This document shows positions 33,846-45,952 of a DNA stretch of 64,000 bases, in pieces (position 1 is the stretch's first letter; each line of letters begins with the position of its first letter). The position numbers and the translations under genes were made by a program. Origin of the DNA: Osedax fenrisi. Its lineage: Eukaryota; Annelida; Polychaeta; Sabellida; Siboglinidae. The stretch covers positions 26,309,059 to 26,373,058 of the forward strand of contig OZ025241.1 in NCBI GenBank assembly GCA_964019155.1. The letters are read 5' to 3'. The notes below the pieces were generated by a model, which was not told the DNA's origin, did no database searches, and saw nothing but the letters and a program-made list of their open reading frames with translations.

Positions 33846-34270
33846 CCTTAGTTCATAACTACTCTATGGTGGTAACTACGAGATGGTGATACGAGAGAGG
33901 TATACCTCTTCATCGTATACCCTTCAGACGTATACCTCTTACATATATGTTACGTCACGTCACGATACGATATCGGACACTGTGGTCAAAACGATGCTGC
34001 AAGGTATACATTCGATTCTGCACGACATGCTTGTACATATATGTTCATGCATATACACATATGTATCCATGTCATATGAGATAACTTTTTATTTTATTTT
34101 AAACGATAGCTAATATTATTTTATATTATTTTAATGCAATAGTAATGTTTATATATATATATTGGTGTATATGTGTCTATAATATATAAATTATATAAAT
34201 GTTATATACATAAAAGTAAATATATATATAAATATAGTAAATATAATAAAGTGATACATTGTATATGCGT

Positions 34271-34284
34271 GTTTCCATGGTAAC
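34271..34284. promoter_or_regulatory. RFX/X-box-like site
   Basis: GTTTCCATGGTAAC is a full match to the symmetrical X-box pattern GTTNCCATGGNAAC. No exon is evident nearby. Confidence 0.35.
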
Positions 34285-34955
34285 GCATTGATTATATTAT
34301 TACGTAGTGTTACGTAAGTTTAAGTCGATATTATTATATTGATGTTTAATCTAGTCGTACGTGGATATACATCTATTTCAAATGTAAATATTAATATTAT
34401 ATATATATACATATATGTATATATTTAATTTAATGTGTAATTTTCTATATATATATAAATATGTTTAATATATAAATTATATGTTGTGGTATATTATATA
34501 TTATAAATGTATTTTTAACATAAATTAATGAAAAAAGAATTTTCAAAGTATTTTAAATTATATAAATATATTTAAACTAAATAATATTAAACTATATATA
34601 CATATATGTATTATGATAATGATAATGATGCTGATAATGATGATAATGTAATCGATTATGATAATTCTGGAGATATTATGTAATGATGGTAATTTCGCTA
34701 ATGCTTTTTTTAGCAATAATATCATATATTCTATAGTATATCACATATTTATACAATCATTATCAATTTCATATATTTATAAATAAAATCATCTTAAATA
34801 TCATCATCCAAATTTCATATATGTAGATGATAATTGTGATGGTGATGGTGATGCAACTACTACATGTGATGAGTAATTTTGTTATTCTAAACATGTCCTA
34901 TAGGACATCGAATATATTCTATGATATTCTACGCTCTCCTATTTCGTATATGACT
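34285..34955. other. AT-rich stretch with (GATAAT)n-like repeats
   Basis: Imperfect ATGATAATG repeats lie near 34612-34650, and a GTGATGGTGATGG repeat near 34838. No gene is visible. Confidence 0.5.
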
Positions 34956-34959
34956 GTAT

Positions 34960-35327
34960 AGAGATCGTGATATAAACGCGCAAGAACGACAATTATCACT
35001 AAGGTGAAATCCTATAACTGTAATTATACGCGGTGGTCGTCATCGGATAATAGGCGTATTATGTGACATCGGCGATGAGTCATCATCATCGCGAGAGAGA
35101 GCGAGAGAGAGCGCGAGAGAACGCGAGAGAGAGCGAGCTGGTGGTGGTGACGTCACGAACAGTATACTAGCGACGTCGCTACGATAACCTCTACCGCGAT
35201 GGTGATAGCGAGTGACCATTGTCTGCTGCTGCCCTAGTGTGATCACGTGATATCATCGCTATGACGTAACCGCTATAAACACGCGCATGCGCAATAGTAT
35301 ACACTCGCGCATGCGTGTACCACGTCT
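34960..35327. promoter_or_regulatory. Promoter-like CpG region with NRF1-like sites
   Basis: A GA-rich tract with CGAGAGAG runs from about 35090 to 35135. TCACGTGAT lies at about 35244. Two NRF1-type sites follow: GCGCATGCGC at 35283-35292 (the perfect palindromic consensus) and GCGCATGCG at 35307-35315. The pure TAG array begins 14 bases after the second. Confidence 0.4.
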
Positions 35328-35328
35328 A

Positions 35329-36125
<797 letters not shown>

Positions 36126-36169
36126 TCAATAGTATTACTAGACTGGGTTGTAATGGTGCCGTGAATTTT

Positions 36170-36430
36170 TAATGAATTTATTACCGACTTCAATTAATAA
36201 TGAGAGTGGGGCGAACACGTGAAATCACGTGCTCGTTCGTCCGAATGACCACAGTGGTCGAGGTGTGTACTGACTGACCAGTGAACCGCAGTCAACCCAG
36301 CACCACCACCACCACCACCACCACCCACATCACAGCCGCAGAGCCGCCAGCCAAAGATCAATTCTATCGATTTGCCGATTGCACTGGTCGCGAGTCGCCT
36401 AATGGAATTACGCGATCGCGGTAGAATACG
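36170..36430. promoter_or_regulatory. GC-rich island with E-boxes and (CAC)n
   Basis: Two CACGTG E-boxes form an inverted pair (CACGTGAAATCACGTG, about 36218-36233). A CACCACCAC run lies at about 36300-36326. CpG is common to about 36430. Together with the island left of the TAG array it could be one promoter split by repeat expansion. Confidence 0.35.
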
Positions 36431-36925
36431 CGATTCTTACTTTTAATTTATTTCATTAAGTAACTAATCATTAAGTATATATACGTATTCATTTAATGTA
36501 TAAACTATATCAATATATTTATTTATATTCTGTTTATTTAATTAACGGATGTATTTCTGATATGTGTGTTGTAAACTACTGATTTTTTACAATATGTCAT
36601 TGATATACACAGATATGTATATAAACACAAATAAAAACATAATTGATACTACCAAAAACGTATTGTATACAATACATATTAGTATACGATATAGTGTATA
36701 TGCATAGTTGGTAACGACTTTAACATGGTAGATAAAGGGTGTCACCGTGTGTCACGTGATAAAGCACACTTCCGCTAGAGTAGCGCATGCGTATACGATG
36801 TAAGGGTCCATATAAGGGTATGTCCACTACGCACTTCACAGTGTACGTTATACACGGTGTGCTATGGATGGGATCTACACAGGCATACAACGTACACTGC
36901 ATGCTTATATGTTGACCTGTATACA
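36431..36925. other. Mixed stretch, nothing identified
   Basis: GCGCATGCGT near 36783 is a third NRF1-like site. There are no exons. Confidence 0.4.
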
Positions 36926-36927
36926 GG

Positions 36928-36966
36928 CAAGACCTCCTATAACCTTAAAGGTTATATGAGGTCTTG
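36928..36966. repeat. Hairpin CAAGACCTC-n-TATAACCT
   Basis: Nineteen-base arms with one mismatch around a single central base. The same stem words (AGACCT, TATAACC) recur at 61086-61119. Confidence 0.8.
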
Positions 36967-37260
36967 TTACAGGCGTACAATGTACGACGTACTCCAATGT
37001 ACTGTACGTCAATGTACGGCTTTTTTATTAGATTGTATATTATTATATATATATATATATATTAATTTATCATAGTTTTTTTAGTATTAGTTTACATTAT
37101 TATAAATTATAATCATTGGAAATGATATCTTAATTGTATATCGTTATCACGATATTTAAATATTCCATACATTTGTGCTGCATTAATAAGCATCAAATAC
37201 GCTGTATTTAATAAAGTGGCATTGTGTTATTCATATACAACATTTATAAGTTACCTTATT

Positions 37261-38227
37261 GGGAAAAGTCTTCAATTACCGACACCCTCTTATCTCAGTA
37301 ACTATAAGATATATCAATAATTATATATATACATAAACTATTAATAATGTAATGGTAACTATGAATACATATTTTGATTTCAAAAATATTAAATCCTATA
37401 GGATAGAAATAATAATTGTACACAATTGTTATTTGATAAAATGCAATATTCTGGTTTTAGTTTTTAAATAAAAACTCATTTAAGAGTTTTTAAAAGTTTT
37501 GTAAATAATGTAATGTATTAATTAAAAGAAAACGTAATGCATAATATTGTAGATTCATTTATTTACCATAAATATAAAAATAATTTAATTTGCATAAGTA
37601 TTAACCAAGATATCTTAATTATAGTAACACAATTGATTTTTTTATTATAGACCCTCTAAATTACCCAAATACCGACTCCATATGATGTATAATATCCAAA
37701 ATAGTTCCGTGTTTTACTTTGTATACATACTTATAAGATTTATAAGTTGTGTATATATCATTGATATATAATAAGGATACATTATCACAGTCGATTATGT
37801 ACACATTGCTTAATAAATAAATATTTAATAATATTATACACTGTTTTAATATACAATATATAAAGTTTAAATATAAATTAATATGAACATCAAAATTTAA
37901 TAATTCAATAATAAATAAATTGCGTACGTTATGTAATTCATTAAATCTATTTATATCTGCTATTTTGATTGGATATTATAATATTAAAATTATTTCTATC
38001 AGAGTATTTTAGGAGGTCAGTACTTGGAGAATGTGGTCTGTATTAGGCACAATGTGCACACTATGTGACCGATATTGGATACATGTACCCCTAATTATTC
38101 TTTTCAATGCAATTATATCAAAAATTAAAATATTTATTGCATAATATACAAAATTTCAAATAAATATATTGAATATTGTATAAGTTATTGCATATATTTA
38201 ATTATAAGTAGGTCATTGGACTTTCGC
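37261..38227. mobile_element. MITE family A, copy 2 (inverted)
   Basis: The left end GGGAAAAGTCTTCAATTACC corresponds to the reverse-complemented right end of copy 1. The interior shows the same landmarks in reverse order (CCCTCTAAATTACCCAAATA, then ATTTTGATTGGATATTATAA, then CAAAATTTCAAATAAATATA). The right end is GGACTTTCGCC. Length is within about 10 bp of copy 1. Divergence is high, so it is an old family. Confidence 0.6.
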
Positions 38228-38269
38228 CTTCAATGGCGCGTATATTATGTATGATGTGATATCCCTTAC

Positions 38270-38366
38270 ATAACATTACATACTATTGCATAACATTACA
38301 TACTATTGCATAACATTACATAATATTGCATAACATTTAAATAATATTTCATAACATTTAAATAAT
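38270..38366 (+). repeat. 20-bp tandem repeat CATAACATTACATACTATTG
   Basis: About five units, decaying toward the right into CATAACATTTAAATAATA. Confidence 0.8.
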
Positions 38367-38427
38367 GATAATATTCGTTTATTGGATGTATTAAAAGTTT
38401 GTCGCAATTATATCATATTTGTATAAT

Positions 38428-38429
<2 letters not shown>

Positions 38430-38488
<59 letters not shown>

Positions 38489-38489
38489 T
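38430..38489. repeat. (TA)n microsatellite
   Basis: About 30 TA units. Confidence 0.95.
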
Positions 38490-38779
38490 ATGTCATATAA
38501 TATTATATAATAATATTCATATATATTCTGACAGCGTGTAAGTGAATGGCTCATTGTGTCTATAGACCTATAGGTTGAAAGGTTTCTTTGATTAAATGTA
38601 TCCAGTACAGGCTCCGGTAGATAGCCTGCGAAGCTAATACCTGTGTGGTCAGTTCTCGGTTATTAATCTCGCGGATTAACGTCTTCTCTCGACGTCGTCT
38701 TAATTAAATCCTCGTCGCAGCGATCCTAGCGAATGAATACGGTTACCTTAGTTACCTTAGTTACCAGTATATATATATG

Positions 38780-38821
<42 letters not shown>

Positions 38822-38950
38822 TGTTTACGATTCCTGTGTCCACTTAACTACAAAGTGTTTCGTGGTTCTGGGTGTTCTGGGAGTTCTAGAGATAGTCATC
38901 GCTATTATATAGTACTTATTACGTAACACAGACATATTATATAGAGACTA
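38490..38950. other. Mixed stretch, nothing identified
   Basis: 38560-38770 is moderately GC-rich, with a small tandem GTTACCTTA repeat. (TA)n lies at about 38770-38818. No exon was recognised. Confidence 0.4.
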
Positions 38951-38953
38951 CTA

Positions 38954-38956
<3 letters not shown>

Positions 38957-39010
<54 letters not shown>
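38957..39010. repeat. (TA)n microsatellite
   Basis: About 26 TA units. Confidence 0.95.
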
Positions 39011-39018
<8 letters not shown>

Positions 39019-39305
39019 ATGCAAATACATATAATTATCTATTTATAACAAATTACTTTCTACAAATTGAAAATATATACTAAATTATAATAGATATATC
39101 TATAAAATTAGTTAAAAGATTTTACAAAATAATTGATACAATATTGTATACAAGTATGGTTAACATAACTTATTATATAAGTAATTTTATACAAATTAAG
39201 TATATTTCCTATAATAATAAATAATATTACTCATTTATATCCTACTTATTCTGTATTACATTTATAATGATATATTGGATTATCAAAATAAATGTATCTA
39301 TATAT

Positions 39306-39372
<67 letters not shown>
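39306..39372. repeat. (TA)n microsatellite split by a MITE
   Basis: TA array whose continuation lies at 39849-39881, on the other side of the pogo-like element. Confidence 0.95.
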
Positions 39373-39375
<3 letters not shown>

Positions 39376-39845
39376 TCAACTCCCGATAAGTCGGAATCGC
39401 AAGGGACCGGGAAAAGTGTCCGACTTAGCGAGATGTCCGACTTATCCGAGATTCAGAATATCATGCAAATAAGACATGAGATGCGCAGCGTGAGTTAAAT
39501 TTAACTATTAAGGGTTACCAAAATGTGGAATTTGACACAATCAACAACAATCAACAACATAACATGTTGTATTCAATAATATTACTTACTAAAATTATAA
39601 TATTCATTATTTAAAGTAAATATTTCTGAAAATTTATAAAAAGTCCGACTTATCCAGTATAAAATCATAAAAATGACAATAATATGTGTTCGACTTATAG
39701 AAAAGTCCGACATATCCTATCAAACTTTTCCGACTTATAAGATTAATTTAACATGGAACTAGATACAAATCCAACCAAACCAACTAAATGTGTCCGACTT
39801 ATCGAGAATTCCGACTTATCCGTAGTCCGACTTATCGAGAGTTTA

Positions 39846-39848
<3 letters not shown>
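39373..39848. mobile_element. Pogo-like MITE D, inserted in a (TA)n array
   Basis: The left end is CAGTCAACTCCCGATAAGTC. The reverse complement of the right end is CAGTAAACTCTCGATAAGTC. Inverted repeats are about 25 bp with two mismatches, flanked by TA on both sides. CAGT termini with TA duplication are typical of the pogo/Tigger branch of Tc1/mariner. Inside, TCCGACTTATC recurs many times. The 476-bp element has no transposase. Confidence 0.75.

Positions 39849-39881
<33 letters not shown>
39849..39881. repeat. (TA)n microsatellite, right part
   Basis: Continuation of the array at 39306. Confidence 0.9.
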
Positions 39882-39883
<2 letters not shown>

Positions 39884-39972
39884 AAAACTTATGTATTATC
39901 AAATGTATGCTTAATATAAATAAAAAACATTATCAAAGTAAACATAAGTGTTTTTTTATATTATTGTTATTA

Positions 39973-40160
39973 TGATGATGATGATGATGATGATGATGAT
40001 AATTATGATGATAATGATGATGATAATGATGATGATAATGATGATGATAATGATGATGATAATAATTATGATGATGATAATGATGATGATGATGATGATG
40101 ATGATGGTGGTGATGATGATGATGATGATTATGATGATGATGATGATTATGATGATGATG
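39973..40160. repeat. (GAT)n trinucleotide array
   Basis: Imperfect GATGAT/GATAAT repeats of about 190 bp. Open Met- or Ile-rich frames here are artefacts. Confidence 0.95.
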
Positions 40161-40200
40161 AACAATATATGGACAATCTATAATTAGAATATATAATTTA

Positions 40201-40202
<2 letters not shown>

Positions 40203-40238
<36 letters not shown>

Positions 40239-40335
40239 ATATTATATAATATTCAAATATACCTAATCTTTATTATGTAATTTATATATAATAAAATAAT
40301 ATCATATATATATATATATATATATAAATATATAC
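40203..40335. repeat. (TA)n microsatellites
   Basis: Two TA arrays at about 40205-40234 and 40304-40325. Confidence 0.9.
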
Positions 40336-40379
40336 TATTTTATGAGAAATAATCATGCCACATATGTGCGTAGTTACAT

Positions 40380-40900
40380 TAACACCCCACCCCGCACACA
40401 CAAGCACACACAAGCACACGCACACGCACACGCACCACACGCGCACACTAGCATTACGCAAGTCCGAGAAATAGCAATCAGCAGAGGATAATTATGGATT
40501 TATATGGCGGCTATGGTGGTGGTTATACAGCGGGCATGGGCCTCTCTGTTCGCCTCCACCATCACGACCGTCGGTTATATACAGTCGGTGAATTAACGTC
40601 AAAGACACGACGAATTATCTATGATCAATGGCAGCAATAACTGCCCATCCCTCCCTCCCCTCCACATCTAGCTCTATATGCCCCTCTCACTGCATCTCTA
40701 TCGCTCCATCGCTCCATCGCTCTCTCTCTCTCTCTCTCTCTCTCGCTATCTAGTCCCCCCTCTCTCCCCCCCTCTCTCTCGCTCTCTCTCTCTCGTTCTC
40801 GCCTCGGGCTAACCGGAAGTGACCAGACATTACGTAATGCTAATCGCGATAACGGTGCCTACGATGGCTGTACGCCCTCACCGGTCAGTGACTGGCTAGG
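40380..40900. promoter_or_regulatory. GC-rich promoter-like island
   Basis: (CA)n with CACGCACACG at about 40394-40447, long TC tracts at about 40720-40800, an ETS site CCGGAAGT (40813-40820) and ATTACGTAAT (about 40830-40839), a PAR-bZIP-type palindrome. The combination is typical of a metazoan promoter. It includes the short ORF at 40494-40640. Confidence 0.4.
40494..40640 (+). CDS. Possible small exon, Gly/Tyr start, unknown
   Basis: ATG (ATTATGG context) opens 48 codons: MDLYGGYGGGYTAGMGLSVR followed by LHHHDRRLYTVGELTSKTRR and IIYDQWQQ, then TAA. It lies in the GC-rich island. A weak donor-like TCG|GTGAAT occurs inside. No homology is recognised, and chance is a fair alternative. Confidence 0.2.
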   Translation: MDLYGGYGGGYTAGMGLSVRLHHHDRRLYTVGELTSKTRRIIYDQWQQ

Positions 40901-41740
40901 TACTATCCTATAGTGTCCATATTTACTACGCGATGTAGGGTGACATTGACTCGTCAGAGCGTAAGGTATATTTTCACATTTAGAAATAATATCTACAAAC
41001 TATATATCATATATATTATGATTATATATCAGTTATTCGAAATAGTAATGTTATGTGTATTAATTATTGATCGCTAGCCAATAAATCGTTTTCGATAAAT
41101 TAAAAAATGACTGATATTTAAATACGCATGTTCATTGTTTACATTAGCTATTTACTCACCATTTTATTAATTTAATTTTCAATTTACATTTTATCGTGAA
41201 ACTACGAATATATTGAATACATATAAATCACCTCATAAGGTACTAATGTATACCTTGCCAGGTCGAGCATGCTCGCTAGTGAACATGTAAATTTGTTAAG
41301 TAAATTTCTAAAATATAATAAATTACCCACGTATTTAAACTTATATTTAGTCAGTATTTATTTATGTTTATGGGTGAAAACGAAGAAATATAAAATATGC
41401 TTGAAAAGATTCAGTAGAAACAATAGAAAACAAATTGTTTAATTCATCAATTCCTACTGGTAAATGACAAGGGGTCATTTTAAAAATGATTTTATTATAA
41501 ATTATCTTTGTATTATTCAATTATTTTGTAATCAATAAACTATTTATCTACACACAAACATATTATATATATAGGTAATATATATATATATCAATTAATT
41601 TAACATATATTTGATTATGTTATAAAATAACAAATAAAATATGTAAAAAATTAACTTTGAGAATATTGAGATTGACATAGATAACTATAGATCTATAGTT
41701 ATATATATAGATACCTATTAATATTACTGAATATCTCTAA
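40901..41740. other. AT-rich stretch, nothing identified
   Basis: Contains the palindrome ATAACTATAGATCTATAGTT at about 41681-41700. No gene is visible. Confidence 0.5.
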
Positions 41741-41744
41741 GGTA

Positions 41745-42602
41745 CCTGTACTCTTTCCTACTTTATCAATCGATGGTAACATAATTCAGCCTTCTGAATC
41801 TGTGCGTAATCTCGGTGTGTTAATGGATAGTACTTTATCGTATAGTGCTAATATCAATGCGATTTCAAAATCTGCTAATTTCTGTTTATGAAAAATTCGC
41901 CATATTAGAAACTATTGCTCTCATAATGTCACTAAGCGCCTCGTAAATGCTCTATAGAACATCATAGTGGTTTCTAAATTAGATAACGGTTATTCTCTTT
42001 TTGTATGGTATTAAGAACACCGAAGCTAAAAAAGTTGACATAATTATTCAATCATATGTCAGACATATGCTTAAGCAATGCGACCACTCTTTAACTGATA
42101 TTCACCAACACAATATGAAATGGTTACCGTTTAAAAAACGGTATGAATTTAGATTACTAATGCTAAAACGTTAATTCTATAGAATAGCCTATAGGCAGAC
42201 CTGGATATCTACGTGGCTTGCTTGTTCGTCGTCAGATTATCAAGCATCTGCGTTCTTCTGATGCTACTCGAGCTGCCAAATGAATGTAATGCAATGCAGT
42301 CTTGCTATTTTTTTTAATTTTAACCAGCCAGATAGAATATACTGCCGTACTACATACGTACATTGAAGTCACCGCCTACTTTTGCATATTTTCTCAAAGA
42401 CTATCTAAATTAACATATCTATTGATCTTGATCGTGATCCTAATTTTATTTATTATGTTGCTATTTCATTTGTATATTCAGTTTGTATTTGAATGTTTTG
42501 TTTTGTTGTTTGTTTATTTGTTTCGTTTCCACACCAGTGAGGGTAATTTGTTTTACCATGTTGGTGTTAAAATAAACTATCCAATCCAATCCAATACAAT
42601 AT
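41745..42602 (+). pseudogene. LINE 3' portion, dead copy with 3' tail
   Basis: Translation gives SIDGNIIQPSESVRNLGVLM followed by DSTLSYSANINAISKSANF, then KIRHIRNYCS, VTKRLVNAL, KLDNGYSLFVWY and MKWLPFKKRYEFRLLMLK. This is the post-RT region of CR1/jockey ORF2 (V-NLGV-D, then R-IR, then W-P---R--F). Stops and frame changes are frequent. The 3' UTR ends with CCAGTGAGGGTAATTTG, AAATAAAC-like sequence and a CCAATCCAATCCAAT tail near 42580. Confidence 0.7.
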
Positions 42603-43215
42603 TGTATAATTGATTTTAAATACTATTTATATTACTATGTTTTTAATGAAAATATCAAATTTTATAATTCTTCAAGAAATCTCCAAGAACTTTTAATTTT
42701 TATATTTAAATTTTACAATAAGAATGAATTCATTAAGTAATTAATTTGTGTTATCAAAACAAAATAAAAACATTTATAATATAATAATATATTTAATTTA
42801 TGTTATATAACTATAGGGTATGCCATGTTAAATTCCCTATTTCTTACATGCTAATTTTAAAGCTACTGGCCTCATGAAAAATCTACTATGATATGTTTAA
42901 ATATATATATATATATATATATAAATATATAATTTTATGGATTTTAATTTCATTAAACATGTATGCATTAATATACTTCTTACGTGTGCCTGCCATGCAA
43001 TAGCGCAGAGTAAAGGTATCCACACATATACACACACGCACACATACACACATACACAAACATATACACACACACACCTATAGGTGTATATATATATAGG
43101 CACACTACTATTATTAGTAGTTGTTAATTATTGATATGTGTTTATTATCTGTGTTCATTAATTAACGCCCCCGCCATCTTATGTAAACAAGCCACCATCA
43201 ATATAGCAGCCTCAC
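42603..43215. repeat. AT-rich stretch with microsatellites
   Basis: (TA)n at about 42899-42922 and (CA)n at about 43021-43076. No gene is visible. Confidence 0.7.
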
Positions 43216-43226
43216 ACAGTACGTGT

Positions 43227-43244
43227 ACTTATACGCATATATAC

Positions 43245-43278
<34 letters not shown>

Positions 43279-43300
43279 GTATATATGCGTATATATAAGT
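43227..43300. repeat. Long palindrome around a (TA)n core
   Basis: CGCATATATACGTATAT on the left is mirrored by ATATACGTATATATGCG on the right of a TA array. CTTATA and TATAAG lie outside. The symmetrical CG steps rule out a simple TA effect. Confidence 0.75.
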
Positions 43301-43668
43301 TGGCGTATACGTCCCGTGAGATTTACATCACCTTCAGCGTGCAGCTGTATTTACAAACTACACACACACACACGCCCACAAGCCGACCCTACGACGTAAG
43401 CACATATGTCCTTTAACAAACAATCGCCTCGTATCCTACGCAGCAGCAGCAGTACATTAGCGCCCGGATAAGAACAATACCCTCGTGTGCTATTAGCGAA
43501 GTCGTTATGTGTGTACGACGTACACAGTACGTACAGATACGTGTTGTATTCACTTAATATTAACTATATATATATATATATATATCGTATATATATATAT
43601 ATATATATATTATGTTAATTATATGTATGCATTATGTCCACTATGGAACTATCTTACATTAATTGATA
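43301..43668. other. Mixed stretch, nothing identified
   Basis: 43310-43545 is moderately GC-rich, with a CAGCAGCAGCAG run near 43440 and TACGACGTACACAGTACGTA near 43515. TA arrays lie at 43567-43609. Confidence 0.4.
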
Positions 43669-43670
43669 TA

Positions 43671-44815
43671 CAGTGAAAGCCGCTTACATCGATATGGTTG
43701 TGTAAGCTAGTATAATGTCGATATAGGCGGATTGTCGATATGAGCGATAGGGGAGTAGCCCTAATGATGTATAACGCATTAGTTTATTTATAATTAATTG
43801 TATGTAATAATATAATATATGCATATAATATAATAACAAAAAAGGTTTAATTACATGTTTATTAAATAATAAATATGTATTTACTAAAAAGTTTATATAT
43901 AAACTAAAAATATTTTGTAATCGATGATTGTTTAGCGGATTGTATTTTATTTTATGTTACCAACTATTCATTTGCCAATAACAATCTTATTTTATAATAT
44001 AATATAAAAATGTAATAACGTACGCAAAATAACACTAATAAATCATAATTACGATTTATATAAGTTAATAAAAACCATTCAAAGGGAGACAGGCACGTCT
44101 TGCTGCAGCAAACCATGTTAATAATGGGTTTTCGAAAAAATTAAATTATCACCTTATGATGATGTAGATTTACATGTAGATCTACATCATCATAAGGTGA
44201 TAATTTAATTTTTTTTACATTTTTTGAATTTACAATTTTACTATTTTCTATTATATTTTTCTCATCTTTCATCCATCCTACAATAGTAGATAATCCAAAA
44301 CCCAGTTCCTCTGCCACAATCTTTCTCCCTTACCATTTTTAATATTATTGATAGCAGTAGATTTATCAACGATAGAAATGAATTTACATGGATTTGGCAT
44401 TGTTACAATAATTTAATAAATGAAATAAGACATACGTAATTATATCACAATACATATTTTTAGGCGTATCTAAATATTGACCAATTAATTAAGATATTAA
44501 ATCTCAAGTTATATATAGATATAATGACGATATTAAGTAGTAGGGGAATAGCAATGAATACTATGGGAATACTTTTCATACAAATTAAAATTTGTAAATA
44601 ATTTGTTTTATAATCAAATTTGTCGATATAAGTGGATTCAATTCCAAATATTACCTTATAAATATGTCGATAATGCCGAATTATCGATATAAGTGAATTG
44701 TCGATGTAAGCGGATTAATTTACATGTAAATAGGTGTAAATCCAACAAAAGTATCTCGAAATGTCGATTTAGCCGAATTATCGATGTACGTGGCTGTCGA
44801 AGTAAGCGGCTTTCA

Positions 44816-44818
<3 letters not shown>
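43671..44818. mobile_element. Pogo-like element, TA-flanked, 1,148 bp
   Basis: The left end CAGTGAAAGCCGCTTACATC is matched by the reverse complement of the right end, CAGTGAAAGCCGCTTACTTC, followed by GAC/GAT. TA flanks both sides (43669-43670 and 44819-44820). CAGT termini plus TA target fit the pogo/Tigger group. The interior contains ATGTCGATATAAGCGG-like words near both ends and the long hairpin at 44135-44214. I found no transposase ORF. Length suggests an internally deleted derivative. Confidence 0.8.
44135..44214. repeat. Perfect 35-bp-arm hairpin
   Basis: Arms at 44135-44169 and 44180-44214 are exactly complementary over 35 bases, with a 10-base loop (TTACATGTAG). The stem includes TTATCACCTTATGATGATGT. 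It lies inside the pogo-like element. Confidence 0.95.
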
Positions 44819-44850
<32 letters not shown>

Positions 44851-45203
44851 TAAGTATTAAATCCACTGCATTCTATAGAATTGTATCGGGAAGTATTATA
44901 GATTGAAATTTATAAAATAATCAAAAACAAATAGTATTAATTAAATTATAATTGTATATATAATGTATACATTATATAAAAATGATAGGGATTAGAATTT
45001 ATATTTATCAAAACATTTGTTTACAGGCTTGTGATATTATGTAATACACCATCGCATTATCTGGCCATTTTCTGACTGAGTATTTTATTACTATATATAC
45101 ATTATTATATTTTACAGATATAAAGGACAGATATCATTGCTGATATCAACAAATTAATCGTTAATTAAGATGATTTAAAAATTATAAATATCGCTTAATA
45201 ATC

Positions 45204-45237
<34 letters not shown>

Positions 45238-45285
45238 ATTGTATACACATATACTTGTCTATTAACCTGTTCTGATAATAAAGAG
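44819..45285. other. TA array and AT-rich stretch
   Basis: (TA)n at about 44819-44848 and 45209-45235. No gene is visible. Confidence 0.6.
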
Positions 45286-45640
45286 CTACACAGCGTTACG
45301 CCTAACCTATATGAGATGACGTAACCGTTAGTTCATTACGTAATGGCAGCGTTACACTGCGCTATTCACTACGGCCTACGCGCGCCTGTAGAGCATCTCA
45401 GTAAGTAAGGTACCTTGACGTGACGCTTACACTGTGTGTTAGGCTGTAACATCTATAGATCAGTAGTGTACATTGTACACTGTAAACTGTACACTGTACA
45501 ACCATCTAACTCCTAACTATACACAATTATTACCTAGTATGCGTTAACTTCCCGTCTCACTCGTGCATATCTATTAATAGATTAGGTCGTGATTAGGTTA
45601 TCGGTTTTAGTTATAGCTAAGTGCAGCTAGGTTTTGCTAA
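45286..45640. other. Moderately GC-rich stretch with TGTACA cluster
   Basis: Contains ATTACGTAAT (about 45334-45343), GACGTGACG near 45418 and a TGTACACTGTA cluster at 45465-45505. No exon is supported. A regulatory role is possible. Confidence 0.3.
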
Positions 45641-45683
45641 GTGTGATTTAGCAATATATGTTTATATAATACTAGTATACTAT

Positions 45684-45736
<53 letters not shown>

Positions 45737-45921
45737 CGGTGATATATAATGTATGTCCGCCTGTTATATGTAAGATGATATTCCAATTTTAAAATTACTA
45801 ATCTAGCGTAATTATATGCATGCATAATTCATAATTAACACCTGGGCTACTTAATCATCTTATAGGTATAGGTGTGGTATATCATATGCATATGTAGATA
45901 ATTTATATATAAAATGAATAG

Positions 45922-45952
<31 letters not shown>

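Noticed and set aside
35040..35246. Ser/Arg-rich minus-strand frame
   Set aside because: Driven by the GA-rich tract; no supporting signals.
39948..40187. Poly-Met and poly-Ile frames
   Set aside because: Translations of a GAT repeat.
42302..42613. 103-codon hydrophobic frame
   Set aside because: It lies in the 3' UTR of the LINE relic at 41745-42602 and includes the CCAAT tail.
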